From Mantis religiosa (lineage: Eukaryota; Arthropoda; Insecta; Mantodea; Mantidae): a DNA stretch of 64,000 bases. How positions within the stretch are numbered: the stretch's first letter is position 1; each line of letters starts with the position of its first letter. Shown piece after piece: positions 11,000 to 22,593 of this stretch. A program made the translations under genes and the position numbers. The stretch spans positions 106,027,279 to 106,091,278 of the forward strand of contig CM060958.1 of NCBI GenBank assembly GCA_030765055.1, in the 5' to 3' direction. The notes under the pieces are model-generated. The model was not told where the DNA came from. It searched no databases and was given only the letters and a program-made list of their open reading frames with translations.

Positions 11000-12208
11000 A
11001 ATTAAATCAAAGTAAATTAAACAAAAGCGCCCCTTTGGGCATTCTATTTTTAACTAACAAACAGCAAAGACTGCCAAGTGTACTTTTATTTAAAAAAAAA
11101 AAAAACCTTGCTTAGGTAATATGGTGTAAGCACAATGTCTTACAGCAGAATTAGGTTATAGCTTATGTTGTAATGAAGCATTTCTTGATTTTCTTGATAG
11201 ATATATTTTCTTCGCTGTATTTACACTTGTATCTCATTATATGCTAAGGCATTCACCTACTGGTGCTCACTGCAGTGTTTTAGCACACAAGACAAATAAT
11301 GCACTGAACACTATGTGAAAAGTACTTCAAAATATCTTCAGCACCATTGTAACATACATTTCCACATCAGGCATGCAGAATTGTAGCACCATTGTGTGCT
11401 GCTCTAAAAACCATCATTCAGTTGTTTATTAACACTGACTTCCTTGTACTTGTCATTTGGGCTGCAAGAGGAATATCTATGGTTTCCGCTTTCTTTCGCC
11501 CTTTTTTATTCCTGCAACCCATTCTGCAATATATTCATAAGTTTAGGTGTATCCCACATATCCTTTGCTTTGGTCTGTCCGTTGTTCTAATATGTAAAGG
11601 TAAACCTTAACACTTCCACGGTGTCCTCGATTTGTTGTTCTTCTGCATAGGAAAAATACATCACGGTCACAATGATGTAACAGAAGAAGCTGTTTTCTAA
11701 GGGAAAGTAGATCGTGTCTCAACTTCCTGTAACTTAGGTCCACATTTTACAAGAAGATGTATTTTTAACTATAATGGGTCACTAATATTTATGTCCTTGC
11801 TTGTATCTGCGTTTAACAAATATTAAACATGGGAACTTACAACTCTGTGCAACTTTTATCTTTTCAGTTTTTTTTCCGTTGTAAGCAGTCTTCACTGAAA
11901 AAAATAATCCTAAATGCGCCCGATTTTCTCTTAGGTACACGCAATCTTGGTTGTAAGTTGATTGTGCAAAGATATTTATACCTTCGATATAGTAAAACAT
12001 TTATTACCTCGTCCCAGAAAAGCTGATTGTTGAGAGGAAGACAGGTCCAAGTCAGACGTTACATTTTAATACGTCATGATTTTTCTTCCTTATGAGAGAG
12101 AAAGCCGAAATAAGCTTATTTTTGTTTTCGATGTATTTTCACTACAACTAAATAGAAGAAGTTCAGTGTGCAGCATCCGAGTAACAATGGCCCCTAAGTA
12201 CAGTTGTG
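11000..12208. other. Unassigned sequence
   Basis: It contains a 14-A run near 11,091 and several short frames (11,392-12,026) on both strands without motifs. I see nothing beyond AT-rich single-copy-like DNA. Confidence 0.35.
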
Positions 12209-12212
12209 ATAT

Positions 12213-12722
12213 TGTCGCCAGGCATTGTTGAGTTGCTGTCGGGCCTACGCGGGCAGTAAACAAAGAGACAGCTGCCAGCGCGTGGGCGCAACGCTAATCA
12301 CTTGCCCAGAGAGGGAGAGGGAGAGGGGGAGGGGGAGGGAGAGTGTGGGAGAGGGAGAGGGAGAAAGGGACAGAGATAGTCTGAAGTTCTCCGCTGCACC
12401 ACGAAAGGCTGTGAAATTTCGGCAACCTTCGAGAAACTTCGGCAGTCTTCGAGAAACAGCGGCCTGGGTATATATGCGGCAGTGGGAATGACATTTGAAC
12501 TGTACCGAGTCGAGTAGAGTCGAGAACTGATAATCGTGCGTGTGTAGTAATTTGAAGGTGAATTCCTTTGTTTATGGATGTGTGGCATACGAACGTGAAG
12601 GTTTCGTTTGTGTATGTTACGTCACTCTGCTGCTAAGGGCTGTACAAAAAGGCTGTACAGAAATAGAGGATTTTGAATTTCTGAAAACTTGACTTCTAAT
12701 TTTGATAACTCTTAAAGTCACA
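12213..12722 (+). mobile_element. Solo LTR B, related to LTR A
   Basis: The unit starts TGTCGCCAGGCATTGTTG and ends AAAGTCACA, flanked by ATAT at 12,209-12,212 and 12,723-12,726. It shares its first 18 bases (three differences), the GAGAAACAG-TATA region and the GTCACA terminus with LTR A. The TATA box is TATATAT (12,469-12,475). A purine repeat enlarges it to 510 bp. No internal retrotransposon region adjoins, so a solo LTR of a sister Ty3/Gypsy-like family is the best reading. Confidence 0.65.
12305..12372. repeat. Polypurine GGGAGA simple repeat within LTR B
   Basis: Near-perfect GGGAGAGG-type repeats about 60 bases long lie in the U3 part of LTR B. Frames across it (Arg/Glu/Gly-rich on one strand, Pro/Leu/Ser-rich on the other) are artefacts of the repeat. 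Confidence 0.85.
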
Positions 12723-12726
12723 ATAT

Positions 12727-15180
12727 ATTGGAAATATAGGAATTCAGTAACAGTTATCAAAGGATTGATTTCAAATTCTGACGTTTTTAAGTGAAAATAA
12801 TTTGCGAGAGAAATAAATGTTTTAGAAATAAATTTATCTTATTCTATAGAAGATTATATGCTCTACAAAACAGTATGCTTAGTTTTTGTCTGCTTACATA
12901 CTGTTTGTTATTTTTAGGACAGGAAAATGGAGAGTCAAGTCAACAAAAAGAGAATAGAGTGACATCGACTTGGCGGGCTCCTGTGACACCACACAAGTGT
13001 CAAACATAAGGTAATTTCACACCTACAGTAAATTAGGATTCCCTTGGAGAGAAGGTAGTTTGTTTTAAAATTCTTAATATCCTAAATATCGTTAAGTACA
13101 AAAGACACAATCGTGCAAAAATTTTACACGAGATGTTCACTTTAGGTATCATAAAATTCAAAGATGCTTCGATAAATTTCATTTAAGTGAGGTTAGAATT
13201 GTCCTTGCTTAACAAATACAAATGTTACAAACTTTATATAGAAATCTCTAGACATTGTAGAGTTTTACAAACTAGATTTTTGAAAAAAATAACCAGAATG
13301 CGTTGTTCTTAATGCATTTTAAAAACATTACATTTTATATTATAGTTATATGACGAAATATGCTTATTTATACCATATGCATTTGTTTCATTTGTTTCTT
13401 AGGATATCACTTAAATACTGGTTTACATAAACATAAATATTTACAGAGCTAGCTTTGTTTATAGCCAAGTTTCACTACCACTGGAAGAATAAAGGTGGAT
13501 TTCAAAAGGCAGAATTGCTTGTATTCTGGTTGGCCAAAGACGTTAAAAAGCGAGTGGCGATATAAATCGATAGTGAAACGACATGACTTTGGCAAGGATT
13601 TCGGTTTGACTACGTTTCTTTCCCGCAGCCGGTAAGGTCATCTTGGCATGGATTGCTGAAATGCATGCTCATTTTTCTGCTTCCTAGACTTGATCGTTGA
13701 TCAGCTATTTGGCCTAGTAACCCATTTTCACTTAAGCCTAGCCTTCCTCGCAAAACTTGCACATATAGCTTGTTTGATTGTACTTCATGGCTATTCCTAT
13801 AAATACAAAGTAGTGTTTTAGGCAGTTGATAGTAAAATTTGGCCTTTTAGTAGCGAACGACTGTGTTAAATGCAGGGAAGCTCGGTTTACGTTCTGCAGT
13901 ACGCTCTTTTCAGTTTTATAAATAACATTGTAGAAATTTTAAAAGACCATGTAAATAAATATGCATTATTATAAGTGTAAGAAATCGAGTGCGACCAATA
14001 ATGAACTCTTGATGCATGCAAAACACCTGCGTAACTAATGGAACGCATCCGTGACGTCAACGTGCTGAGAGCCAGCAAGCTCGGTAATCAGTATTGCGCA
14101 TGTGTACAGCCTTCCCCTCTTGCCACCCTGATGTCCTAAAGTTCCCTAGATTTTCGCACAAATGTGTGCTGCATCTGAGTGTTGTGCGGTGATCATTCGC
14201 TGCACGGTGAAGCAGGGCTGCCAACACTCATACTTACAGCTGTAGAACTTGAATATGCATTGAATATCATTCAACAATTTATCATTGCTTTATATTTTAG
14301 TTCTAGACACTAATTCCATCCTTTTTACACAAACATATCCAGTATATAATGATTATTAAATCGCAGGGTAGATTGTAATGCACCTGTCATGTTGGCAGAT
14401 ACTCCATTCCCGCAACCCTAACGAGAATACCTCATAACAAGTGAATGTAGTTCTTATGCTTGCACATTGTATCCAAGTATTTCTTTGTGTAACGTTATTT
14501 AGTGGCCGATATTAAATTCCTTATTTTGTGTGAGAGTGTGAAACGTGTTATAAATTCACTTTATTCAGTGTATGAGTAATTTAATATTACGAAAACTTTA
14601 ACCAGTAAATAATGAACATGGTTATTGAACTTCTGAAAACTCCCTTTTCAACGAAAGCATTAGAAGAAAGGGTTAATATAAAAATGTTAGCGAGACCAAT
14701 ATCCCATCTAAAAATTGAGCAAAAAGCGAAAGGAAGTACAAATTCTCTTTATATTATGAAGAAATATCGGCGCATGGACCTCATTTTTCGAAACTAGGTG
14801 AGTTGCATGGACTTTTTCCCACAGCACGCTGTCATTTTTCGGTACGAGCCGCCACTGGTTAAACATAGAAAATTCCTTTGCTCAGAGCTCAAAAGCTTCG
14901 AACACGTTGGTAATGCCAAATTTGGTTTCTTGCAGAATTTGACAATCACCTCATTTTAGAACGCCGTGAACCTTAGCTAAAAAATCCTTGTATAAAATGT
15001 AGGTCATTTCATGTGAATACGGACTGTGCTCAACCTGTTGACATTTTACAAGCAACAGAGAAAGTGAAATTAGAATTGCCACCCAAACAATTAAGAAACG
15101 AATAAGATATTGCATACAAGTTCCTTGATTGGTGCAAGGTAAAGAACATACAGAATTAGACATTTAGAACCGTTAAAAAT
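12727..15180. other. Unassigned sequence
   Basis: No family motif was found. Features seen: a perfect TGACGTCA at 14,052-14,059, and a pyrimidine-rich CTTTCCCGCAG followed by CCGGTAAGG near 13,617-13,636 that resembles splice signals but borders no convincing frame. It may be intronic. Confidence 0.35.
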
Positions 15181-15771
15181 TTGGAAAGAGAGAGTCAGAT
15201 TGAAAAATGCAATGCCATAGCCGGGATTTGAACCACGGATCTTCTGGTTGCCCTCCAGCCGCTCTAACCCTTGAGCTACTATGGCCAACGTGCCGATATG
15301 ACATTAAATTCTTCAACTGACTCGTGTTTCTCCCGGTAAACCACTTAGGAGTTCTCTTAAACACATGAGACAACTACCTTAATGGCGACTTAAAACGTAC
15401 TTAAAACGTGTAAGTACTTTAAGGCCCGGGCTTTATAGTTAACCACTATTAGGCCAATTAAAGGAAATTAATTGTTCTTTCACACTGGCCGTGTGAAGGC
15501 TAAAGTATGGAAAGAGATAGTCAGACTGAAAAATTCAATGATCAGTGTTTATGAGAACTCCTAAGTGGTTTACCGGAAAAAACACGAGCCAGTTGGGGAA
15601 TTTAATGTCATGCTGGCACGTTGGCCATAGTAGCTCAAGGGTTAGAGCGCCTGGATGGTAACCAGATGATCCGTGGCTCACATCCCAGCCCTGGCATTGC
15701 ATTTTTCAGTCTGACTCGCTCTTTCCATACTTTAGCCTACACACGGCCAGTGCAAAAGAACAATTTCCTTT
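15181..15771. mobile_element. Palindromic tRNA-like element, locus A
   Basis: Two tRNA-like modules face away from a common centre. The left module (about 15,181-15,370) reads on the minus strand, with B box GGTTCAAATCCCGGC and A box TAGCTCAAGGGTTAGAG. The right module (about 15,543-15,730) is its inverted copy on the plus strand. A second inverted pair lies outside the right module, at about 15,461-15,540 and 15,695-15,771 (shared GAAAGAG...CAGACTGAAAAATT and TTTAGCC...GGCCGTGTG). The central TGTAAGTACTT is also present at locus B (46.7 kb). The arms are more diverged than in locus B, so this is an older or rearranged copy. Confidence 0.75.
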
Positions 15772-15847
15772 AAAAATGTATTAAAACTTATTAATAATTA
15801 AAATTTATTAATACATTTCTCTAAAAAGATAAAATTTCTAACAATAA

Positions 15848-16071
15848 AAATCTGGTATTTATAAATTTAATTGTTTATATTGTAATGAAGTTTATATTGG
15901 AAAAACTAAAAGTAATTTGGAATTAGAACGAAAGAACATTTTCGTAACATTAATTATAAACAAACTGATAAATCGGCCGTAGTAGATCATTTTACGTCAT
16001 TTAACCATTATATAAATCATGAAATGAAATTATTAAAACAGTTTAATGGTCCGATAGATTTAATGGTTTAA
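15848..16071 (+). pseudogene. Penelope-like element GIY-YIG endonuclease remnant
   Basis: The plus frame gives KSGIYKFNCLYCNEVYIGKT, which combines the GIY-YIG signature (GIY and YIG) with the CxxC knuckle between them that marks Penelope-like (PLE) endonucleases. After a one-base frameshift near 15,945 it continues KSAVVDHFTSFNHYIN, the SAVA.H...gH segment of the same domain. PLE polyproteins carry this domain after the reverse transcriptase. No RT motif is recognisable upstream. An in-frame stop precedes the fragment and another ends it, so it is a dead 3' fragment. Confidence 0.8.
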
Positions 16072-16074
16072 AAA

Positions 16075-17566
16075 ATTAGCATGGCGTAATGAATTTTGAA
16101 ATAGCGACCGTAGATTCTGTTTTTAAGTTTATTTAATTTTCTGATTTTGGTAATACTGGCAAAAATGTAGTGACCTCTAGTGATGGTGGCGTTGACAACG
16201 CAGTTGTTTGTGACTGAAGGTGTAAACAAAAGTTTATGAAATCGATCTCAGCAATTAATAAGACAAATTTGCATCCTTTTTTTTCAAGATAAGTGAAGTT
16301 CCTGTTACAAATAGTTATATTTGTGTAGTATTTGTTGCTTCACTGTAGCTAGTTTTACTTTTTACTTAATATAAAATTGAATTAAAAATAAATGACACTT
16401 GTAAAGAAAAGTGTTTCTTAGTACTCTCATAAAAATAGCAATTTTGAAATTGTTAACTTTAAGACAAGCCTGTAGAATAGCCGTTTAGCATATAAAGACA
16501 GCTTTCCATGGATTATCTTCAGAAACGATTGGTGTATACAATGTCAAAGTTTCATTTCACTATGTTAGATCGTTGTTGAGGAACTGAAAATCAAATTCGG
16601 CGCTAAAATAGCAATCAGAAATTGTCTCACATCCCACCAGTGTCCTTAGTGACTGTATCTCTTGAAGATGAACTTGGATTAGTGTGTGTGCTAACGTTAT
16701 GGGTGTTTTTAAAATACACCTTTTCACAGAAACAAGCAATTCTGAACATTGTTCTTCTATTAGCTGTGCGTTATTGGAAACTTTTTAAATTAAATGTTTT
16801 GTTTTGTATGTGATCTCAAATACTTTATTATAGTGCATGGTTGTATGCACAAGCTATCGACTTATTTACACAATTAAAATTGCTATGGCAACCAAATAAA
16901 CAAATGAATTTCCCAGTGATTTTAATGGATTTCATTTGTTTTAAAAAATAAAACAAGAATAACCATGTCTTGAAGCGAAACATAGAAGCTATGCACACAT
17001 TTCCATAGAAAATTTAATTAATTGAACATTTTCATCACCAAACCAATCATTTAATTTTAGCAGTATTATTTTTATCGACATAAAAGGTCCTCTTGCAGCT
17101 ATTTATTTGCCTGCCATAGCAAGTTTGCTATAAAAAAACTCATGGCTTGCAGAATCACATACAATAATAAAATCTTTGAGATGGTATATAAAAATATAGG
17201 TTATCATTTGAAAGTACTTCCGAAGATGCCACAACTTGCAGATAAATATTATTAGAATACTTTATTTATGTTATCGAAGGTATTTCAAAGTTTATTATTG
17301 CATTTTTCCGACGGTTTTTGAAGAAAAATTCCATTTAGCCGCAGCGAAAAATATGTGGGGATTTTGAAACATACTGCATATATTTCTTGCTTCACGGATC
17401 ATAGTTCACAACCGCAGCTGACGTAAGAATTTTACTAATACAACGTATATACAATACTGTTGTCCTTATATTTAGCACATTCCATGAATTCTGAAAATAC
17501 CCTCTTCTTCCTGGCAGTAGTTTCGAATATTCTGCTATACGGGGTACACCAAGGTTCTTTTTTGTT
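16075..17566. other. Unassigned AT-rich sequence
   Basis: This follows the PLE remnant and may include the rest of its 3' end, but I cannot identify its terminus. No other motif or repeat family was found. Confidence 0.35.
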
Positions 17567-17805
17567 CCATTTATACGCCGCCTTTAGCTGCAGTGGTCAC
17601 ATGGAAGGCCCTTTTCCTTTGGAACATATCGAAGGTATTAACTCGTATTCGTTAGGTTTTAATCATTAGATCACGCACACATTCGCACTCTCATACGTAT
17701 CTGCAGACTCTGGGGAAGATGGGAAATCATCTTGGTTGGAGACAACTCCTCACCCGCAGCCGGGGATCGAATCCGAGACCCCCAGTACGGCAGGCAGGTT
17801 GGCAA
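17567..17805 (-). mobile_element. SINE family 2, near full-length
   Basis: On the minus strand the tRNA-like head (B box GGGTCTCGGATTCGATCCCC) is followed by the family 2 body (CTTCCCCAGAGTCTGCAG, GAGAGTGCGAATGTGTGCG, ATCTAATGATTAAAACC) and the end GGCGTATAAATGG. No flanking direct repeat is obvious. Antisense frames crossing it (17,671-18,078) are explained by the SINE. Confidence 0.85.
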
Positions 17806-18150
17806 GTTTTTATTGCCCCATTCAGAACAACCGTTGAAAATTTTCCAGTGCATGAAAACAATTTGGTATTTTGTGATAAAACCTCGGGTGTTTGCTATGC
17901 ATGCTATATTCCTGAGGTTATCAAGGCGGATATACCCCTTCGACTTATAGAAGATCTATACCTTCGATGGGATGCATCGTCAGTTGATAAGCCTATAGAT
18001 TTAAGGTACATATCCAATCATGCAGATTTGGTGCCCCGTTTTCGCGCTTCAGAATTCTTTAAGACATCTGACGAATAACTTACTGTCGGCTAGCAGCAAC
18101 AGAGTATAGGGTAGGATTTCACTGATTGACACTGTTGGAAGAAGTTACTA

Positions 18151-19147
18151 GGGGCGTTTAAAAATGATTGGCACTACTACTTTTTGGTTATAGGCACAAT
18201 TTATTGAACAACCTCATTTATGTAACATTACAGGTATTCCCCGCCAATGTCTGTGCACTCGTTCCATCGTTCTGGCAGCTTCCGTATTTGCGTAGCAAAC
18301 CATTCTTTGGGGGTTTCCAAACTGCATGAAGTTCATTAGTTGTGAACTTCTTACCTCGCATGAGTTCTTTCATCGAGTCGTATAGTCACTGAGAGCCAAA
18401 TCGGACGAGTAGTCGCGGCTGTCTTGGGATGAGGGCTCGCAGCACTTCCACTCCATAAACTGGCGTTTATTTTCTTGGAAACAGCAGGACTCGTCGACAG
18501 TTACCATTTTCAAAAAGAATTCCTCAGGATCCGCACTATACTGTTGAAGTAACTCTTGGCATACCTCCACACCCATTTGTTTCTGCGCATTAGTGAGAGT
18601 ATGTACATTCATTATACACAAACATTTTTCATCATCAAATCTTCATAGGTTATGATGTGAAGGGTTTTTCGTGATCGACCTGTTGCCTGCACTAACTCAT
18701 CAAATGTGATTCATATGTTTTTCAGTATCAGGTTATTGACAAGCTGGATATTGTTTGGTTTGCATGCAGTTGCTGCACGCCCAGTGCTTTTGTGCTTTTC
18801 AGCACAGTCCCTGCCGTCTTTGAATTCGGACACCCAACGAAACTCGGACCCGCAACTTGGTGCAGACTCCCCACTAACCTCTTGTGGAAGTCTGAAGCAG
18901 TCACTGCTTCCCTCCAAAGAAACCACATGTTGTGATGGTGCTTCCATGTTGTTTCACTGATGTCCACAAGCATACTCATAAGACCGTACAATTGCTGCTC
19001 CAGTGCGCCATCTATGGGAAGTATCAACATCATCTGGTGGCAGTAGACTGTACTATCGCCTATCTTCACCTATACATCGACACATATCATAAACTGTTAC
19101 TTTGCAGGAGTTTTGGGGGACTGCCAATCTTTATTGAACGAACTGAA
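18151..19147 (-). mobile_element. Mariner element, internally deleted
   Basis: The left end (GGGGCGTTTAAAAATGATTGG) and the inverted right end (about CGTTCAATAAAGATTGGC) form degenerate TIRs, with TA at 18,149-18,150. A mariner transposase pseudogene lies between them on the minus strand. The roughly 1-kb length, against about 1.25-1.3 kb for complete mariners, agrees with the internal deletion visible in the protein. Confidence 0.8.
18200..18947 (-). pseudogene. Mariner transposase, DD34D, broken
   Basis: The likely start is the ATG at 18,947. The first frame holds the N-terminal helix-turn-helix region, with WVSEFKDGR and a GR.aTA segment. A second frame (18,370-18,621) holds LTNAQKQ...DPEEFFLKMVTVDES, including the first catalytic Asp in the TVDES motif. 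It then jumps from EWK to SSDLALSDY, so the segment with the second Asp (the DNA.pH motif) is deleted. The C-terminal ARTMERVHRHWRGIP is in another frame. No product is possible. Confidence 0.85.
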
Positions 19148-19728
19148 TATTTTTTATAATTGCGCATCAGTTTCTCGAAAACACGAATCCAGAAGCAATA
19201 GACACAATAGTTAGTACTACTGATGTCACTAACGAGAGAGGTGGTTCTGCGGTAACGTTTGAAACTTGTATTTGTGAAGTACCAAGTTGGATTCCTGACG
19301 TAGATATCTTCTCTCTGTCTCTCAATAGTTTCTGCGAGTCGGCGAATGCGGATGTGGTTCCATTTCTACCATGATCGTTCCCTTTCATTTGTTATACTTA
19401 TCTGCTTCACAACTGTTACGGCAGGCGGCGATGGTTTGTATGTTGCGACAGGACGGTTTGGTACGTCTGCTGGAACCTTTTTCCTTTCTGAGACTGTTTC
19501 ATTTATTCACATTACGTCCTTCCTAACGCACATCATCCGTTGTATCTGCTAACACTTCCTTCGTCGTCACTTCCTCCAAGTCATTGGAAGGATCAAGGGC
19601 CCCACTTTGGCCGAGTGTTGTGTTGTGCCCTGGTGACTGAAGGCCATTCGTCTTATTTCTGTTACTACAATTGCGTACATCGCTGATTCAAGAATGATGA
19701 TTTAATTAAATTAGAGCCCGCCTTGGTA

Positions 19729-19905
19729 CTGTAGATGGTAACGTGTCTGCCTCATGTTCAAGTGGTTCCGAGTTTGAATCTTGGTTGGGGTGAGTTACCC
19801 TGGACTCTTCCCTTGAGCATCTCTTAATCCATTGCACTCATCGCCCGATATGATAACGTTGGAGGACGTAAATTACAAAAAAAAAAAAAAAAAAAAAAAA
19901 AAAAG
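19729..19905 (+). mobile_element. SINE family 1 with long poly(A)
   Basis: The head GCCCGCCTTGGTACTGTAGA and B box CCGAGTTTGAATCTTGG are clear. The middle of the body is deleted, leaving GAGTTACCCTGGACTC, CATCGCCCGATATGATAACG and GGAGGACGTAAATTAC. It ends in about 36 A (19,868-19,903). The long uninterrupted A-run suggests a relatively young copy. I could not find a TSD. Confidence 0.85.
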
Positions 19906-20846
19906 GAAGAAAGAAATATAACACCGATTTGACTAATATATTAGCTTTTCTGGATGTTATGTTGCAAAATAGATTAAACAACAATATTCTATGTTTTTTT
20001 ATTGTGAGGTCCGGTACTTATCAGCCAATCCTCTTGCAGGGCAGAAAAGCTCATTTTGGATATATAGGGAAATAAAGGCAGTGTGGGGTAGAGAATAAGC
20101 TAGGTCGATAAGGATTCGCTTAGGCGAGGAAAGGATTTAGATATTTAAAATCTATTATATATGATAAAGTTAAAGGGAAATGCGCAATGCTTGGAGATGA
20201 CAGTAATTGTCATAGTAAACTATATTGCCAACAAACAAAGGTATGGAGAGAACAAATTTGGCAGCAAAGTGGCATAGTTTTAAGGAAGGGGGAGAGGTAT
20301 TATTAATCAGGAAAATGTTCTCTGTAAAAGGAGAAAATAATCCAAAATATATAGGTAATTATTTGAGGAAAATCAGAGAGAAATGGTTAAGAATGTTTAA
20401 AAGTAAGCAACAATTAGTTTGGAGAAACGGTAACAAGGGGTATGAGAGAACAGAGGGTTATGAATAAACGGAAATGCAGGGTTTGTGTAGGTGTATTGAG
20501 ACCGTATTTAAAGCAGATGTGTGTTAGGAATGCTGTTAATATTAGTATTAATGCATGAATGTATGAATAATGATAAATACTTTTTTCCCTTTTGTTGAAC
20601 TATAATTTGTTTTGATCAAAAAATGCAATGAAGCATTGTTTAAATTCCACTAGTGAGAATATAGACAACTGCACTGTAATTTTACGGTGCAGTATTTCTC
20701 TCATTTCTGCGAGTTAGGAAAAGTATCTTAGCAACAGAGTGGCTACATGTACTTCAGAAATAGTGTTTCACGCCGGTAGAGGGTGGGTTCATATTTATCT
20801 ATATTAACATAAGCAGTTGTAATCCATATGGGCCTTATTTTATGTA
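19906..20846. other. Unassigned sequence
   Basis: An 80-residue Lys/Arg-rich plus frame at 20,225-20,467 has no motif I recognise. The flanks show no TIR or tRNA boxes. Confidence 0.3.
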
Positions 20847-21352
20847 CAGTCCGGTGCACGGAAACCTTCTGATATCTGGAACAGCTGTTTAGGTTGGTAG
20901 ATAAATGGCAGCACTCCCCCAGTTCAAACCTTGTCAGCGATAGGAAGGCGTGCGCCTGCCCTTTGTTTCGCGATGGCGGAGGTGAACCAGAAGCCCAGGC
21001 AGTTTAAGCTGCATTGAAATATATAATTCAGAATGTCTCATCGGACTATGATTATTTTAACAGCGGTTATTGAGGATAGGAGCAGATTTCCCATCCTTTT
21101 CGAATAATGAACCTTCTCAGCTTTGTGTAGTTTTCTTGGGGAGGGAAAGAGGGGTGGGCCAGATTTATCTATTTTATTATGTGTATCAACTTGAACTCTA
21201 TATTGCACATATTAATTTCGAATCAAGTCATTTCATTACAAAATAATTTAAAGCTGTAACGTAAGCTCTATCTGCACAAAATATAGCCAGCATACTAAAG
21301 CATATTTTCGTCACGTATACAAACTTAAGAGGAAAACACAAAGACGATAATA

Positions 21353-22256
21353 CGAGGGCTGTTTAGTAAAGAATGATCACAACTTTTTTTTTGACAACAT
21401 ACCTTTACTCATCGTCATAATTTTGATGGTCCTTCTCAAAATAGTCTCTCCTGAATGCGATGTACTTGTCCTAGCGTTTCTGCCAGTCTTCAAAGTCATG
21501 CTGGAAACCATTTTTTAGAGATCCTTCAAAATCGCATCCGCAGCCTTCACCACTGCTTCTGATGACAGATAATGCCTCCCACAAAGGCGTTTCTTCAAGT
21601 TAGGGAATAGAAAAAAGTCACATGGGGCTAAATCCGGACTATAAGGAGGGTGAGGGATGCACTTCACGTTGATTTTTGCAAGATATTCAGCAACAACATT
21701 GGCAATATGCGGTCGCGCATTATCGTGGTGCAGCATCCAGCCTGCTTCCCGGAAATATGCGCCTGATATCGACTTGCAATGTTTTCAGGATATCCTTGTA
21801 GTATTGTCCAGTTACTGATGTGTGTGCAGGTGCAACACGCTGATAAACCATTGCATGAATATCAAAGAATTAGATGACCATAACTTTCCCAGTAGAGGCA
21901 ACCACTTTTGCTTATTTGGGGGCTGGTGATGGAGATTTCCACACTCAGGGTTGTTGTTTGCTCTCAGGATCAAAATGATGAAGCCAAGTTTCATCAGCAG
22001 TGATTACGTTTGGAAGAAACTCCGGATCTTCCTCTAACATCAACTTTAACTGCGTGTTACCTCCATTGCAGCGGTAGGCGATACTGTACATGTCTGAGCT
22101 TACCTGGTTCTCACAGACGGGAACCAGGAGTACCAACAATGAAACTACTATGGCGTGTTTTACATTTAGCTAACAGAATAAAGTAAGATTGAATTTTAGT
22201 GCGAAAAAATTATGACCATAAACAAATTATGATCATTCTTTATTGAACAGCCCTCG
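21353..22256 (-). mobile_element. Mariner, internally deleted, nested insertion
   Basis: TIRs begin CGAGGGCTGTT and match over about 30 bases (left AGTAAAGAATGATCA, right AATAAAGAATGATCA). The TA duplicates are at 21,351-21,352 and 22,257-22,258. The 904-bp element retains the central and C-terminal transposase and lacks the N-terminal DNA-binding domain. It sits inside the CAGT-ended element and so is younger than it. Confidence 0.92.
21515..22139 (-). pseudogene. Mariner transposase lacking its N-terminus
   Basis: One frame (21,945-22,139) contains EDPEFLPNVITADETWLHHF with the first catalytic Asp. Another (21,515-21,736) contains HHDNARPHIA and YSPDLAPCDFFLF, giving the second and third Asp 34 residues apart, the DD34D signature of true mariners. 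Both HTH motifs are missing and the frames are shifted, so it cannot encode transposase. Confidence 0.9.
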
Positions 22257-22593
22257 TAGTTTAGTAATTAATCCAGGAACCCCCATTCCTTATAACCCAC
22301 CCTTGTCCTCTCTGGTTCCCGAGTTATCAAACCAATGAGCGACGGACACAGCAAGGAGGTGATGTTGACAATCGTTCCACTGAGGTTAGATTCCTCATTA
22401 CCTCTCCCCTTGCTCTACGCGCCTTGTTCATCGGTCATTGCTTATGTTATTGGATTTCGATAGAAACCAATAAGAGATTGGTACAGCTATGAATGGCGTA
22501 CAACACGAATGGTGAAACGGTTATGCCAACATTATCTAAAGTAACACACCAAAAGTTACCAACAGCATCGGAACATTTCCGTGCACCGGACTG

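Larger units (their letters stand above)
20847..22593. mobile_element. CAGT-ended TIR element hosting a nested mariner
   Basis: The ends are the perfect 18-bp inverted repeat CAGTCCGGTGCACGGAAA, with a further T.TTC.GAT match inside. TA flanks each end (20,845-20,846 and 22,594-22,595). CAGT termini and a TA target fit the IS630-Tc1-mariner superfamily. With the nested mariner (21,353-22,256) removed, about 840 bp remain. I recognise no transposase in the remainder, so it is probably non-autonomous. Confidence 0.8.

Noticed and set aside
12225..12588. Three overlapping frames of 66-96 residues on both strands
   Set aside because: They owe their length to the stop-free purine repeat inside LTR B and contain only low-complexity sequence.
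13600..13640. Possible splice acceptor and donor around CCCGCAG/CCGGTAAGG
   Set aside because: The enclosed interval is far too short for an exon and no open frame is associated.
17719..18078. 119-residue plus frame
   Set aside because: Its first third is antisense to the family 2 SINE and the remainder shows no motif.
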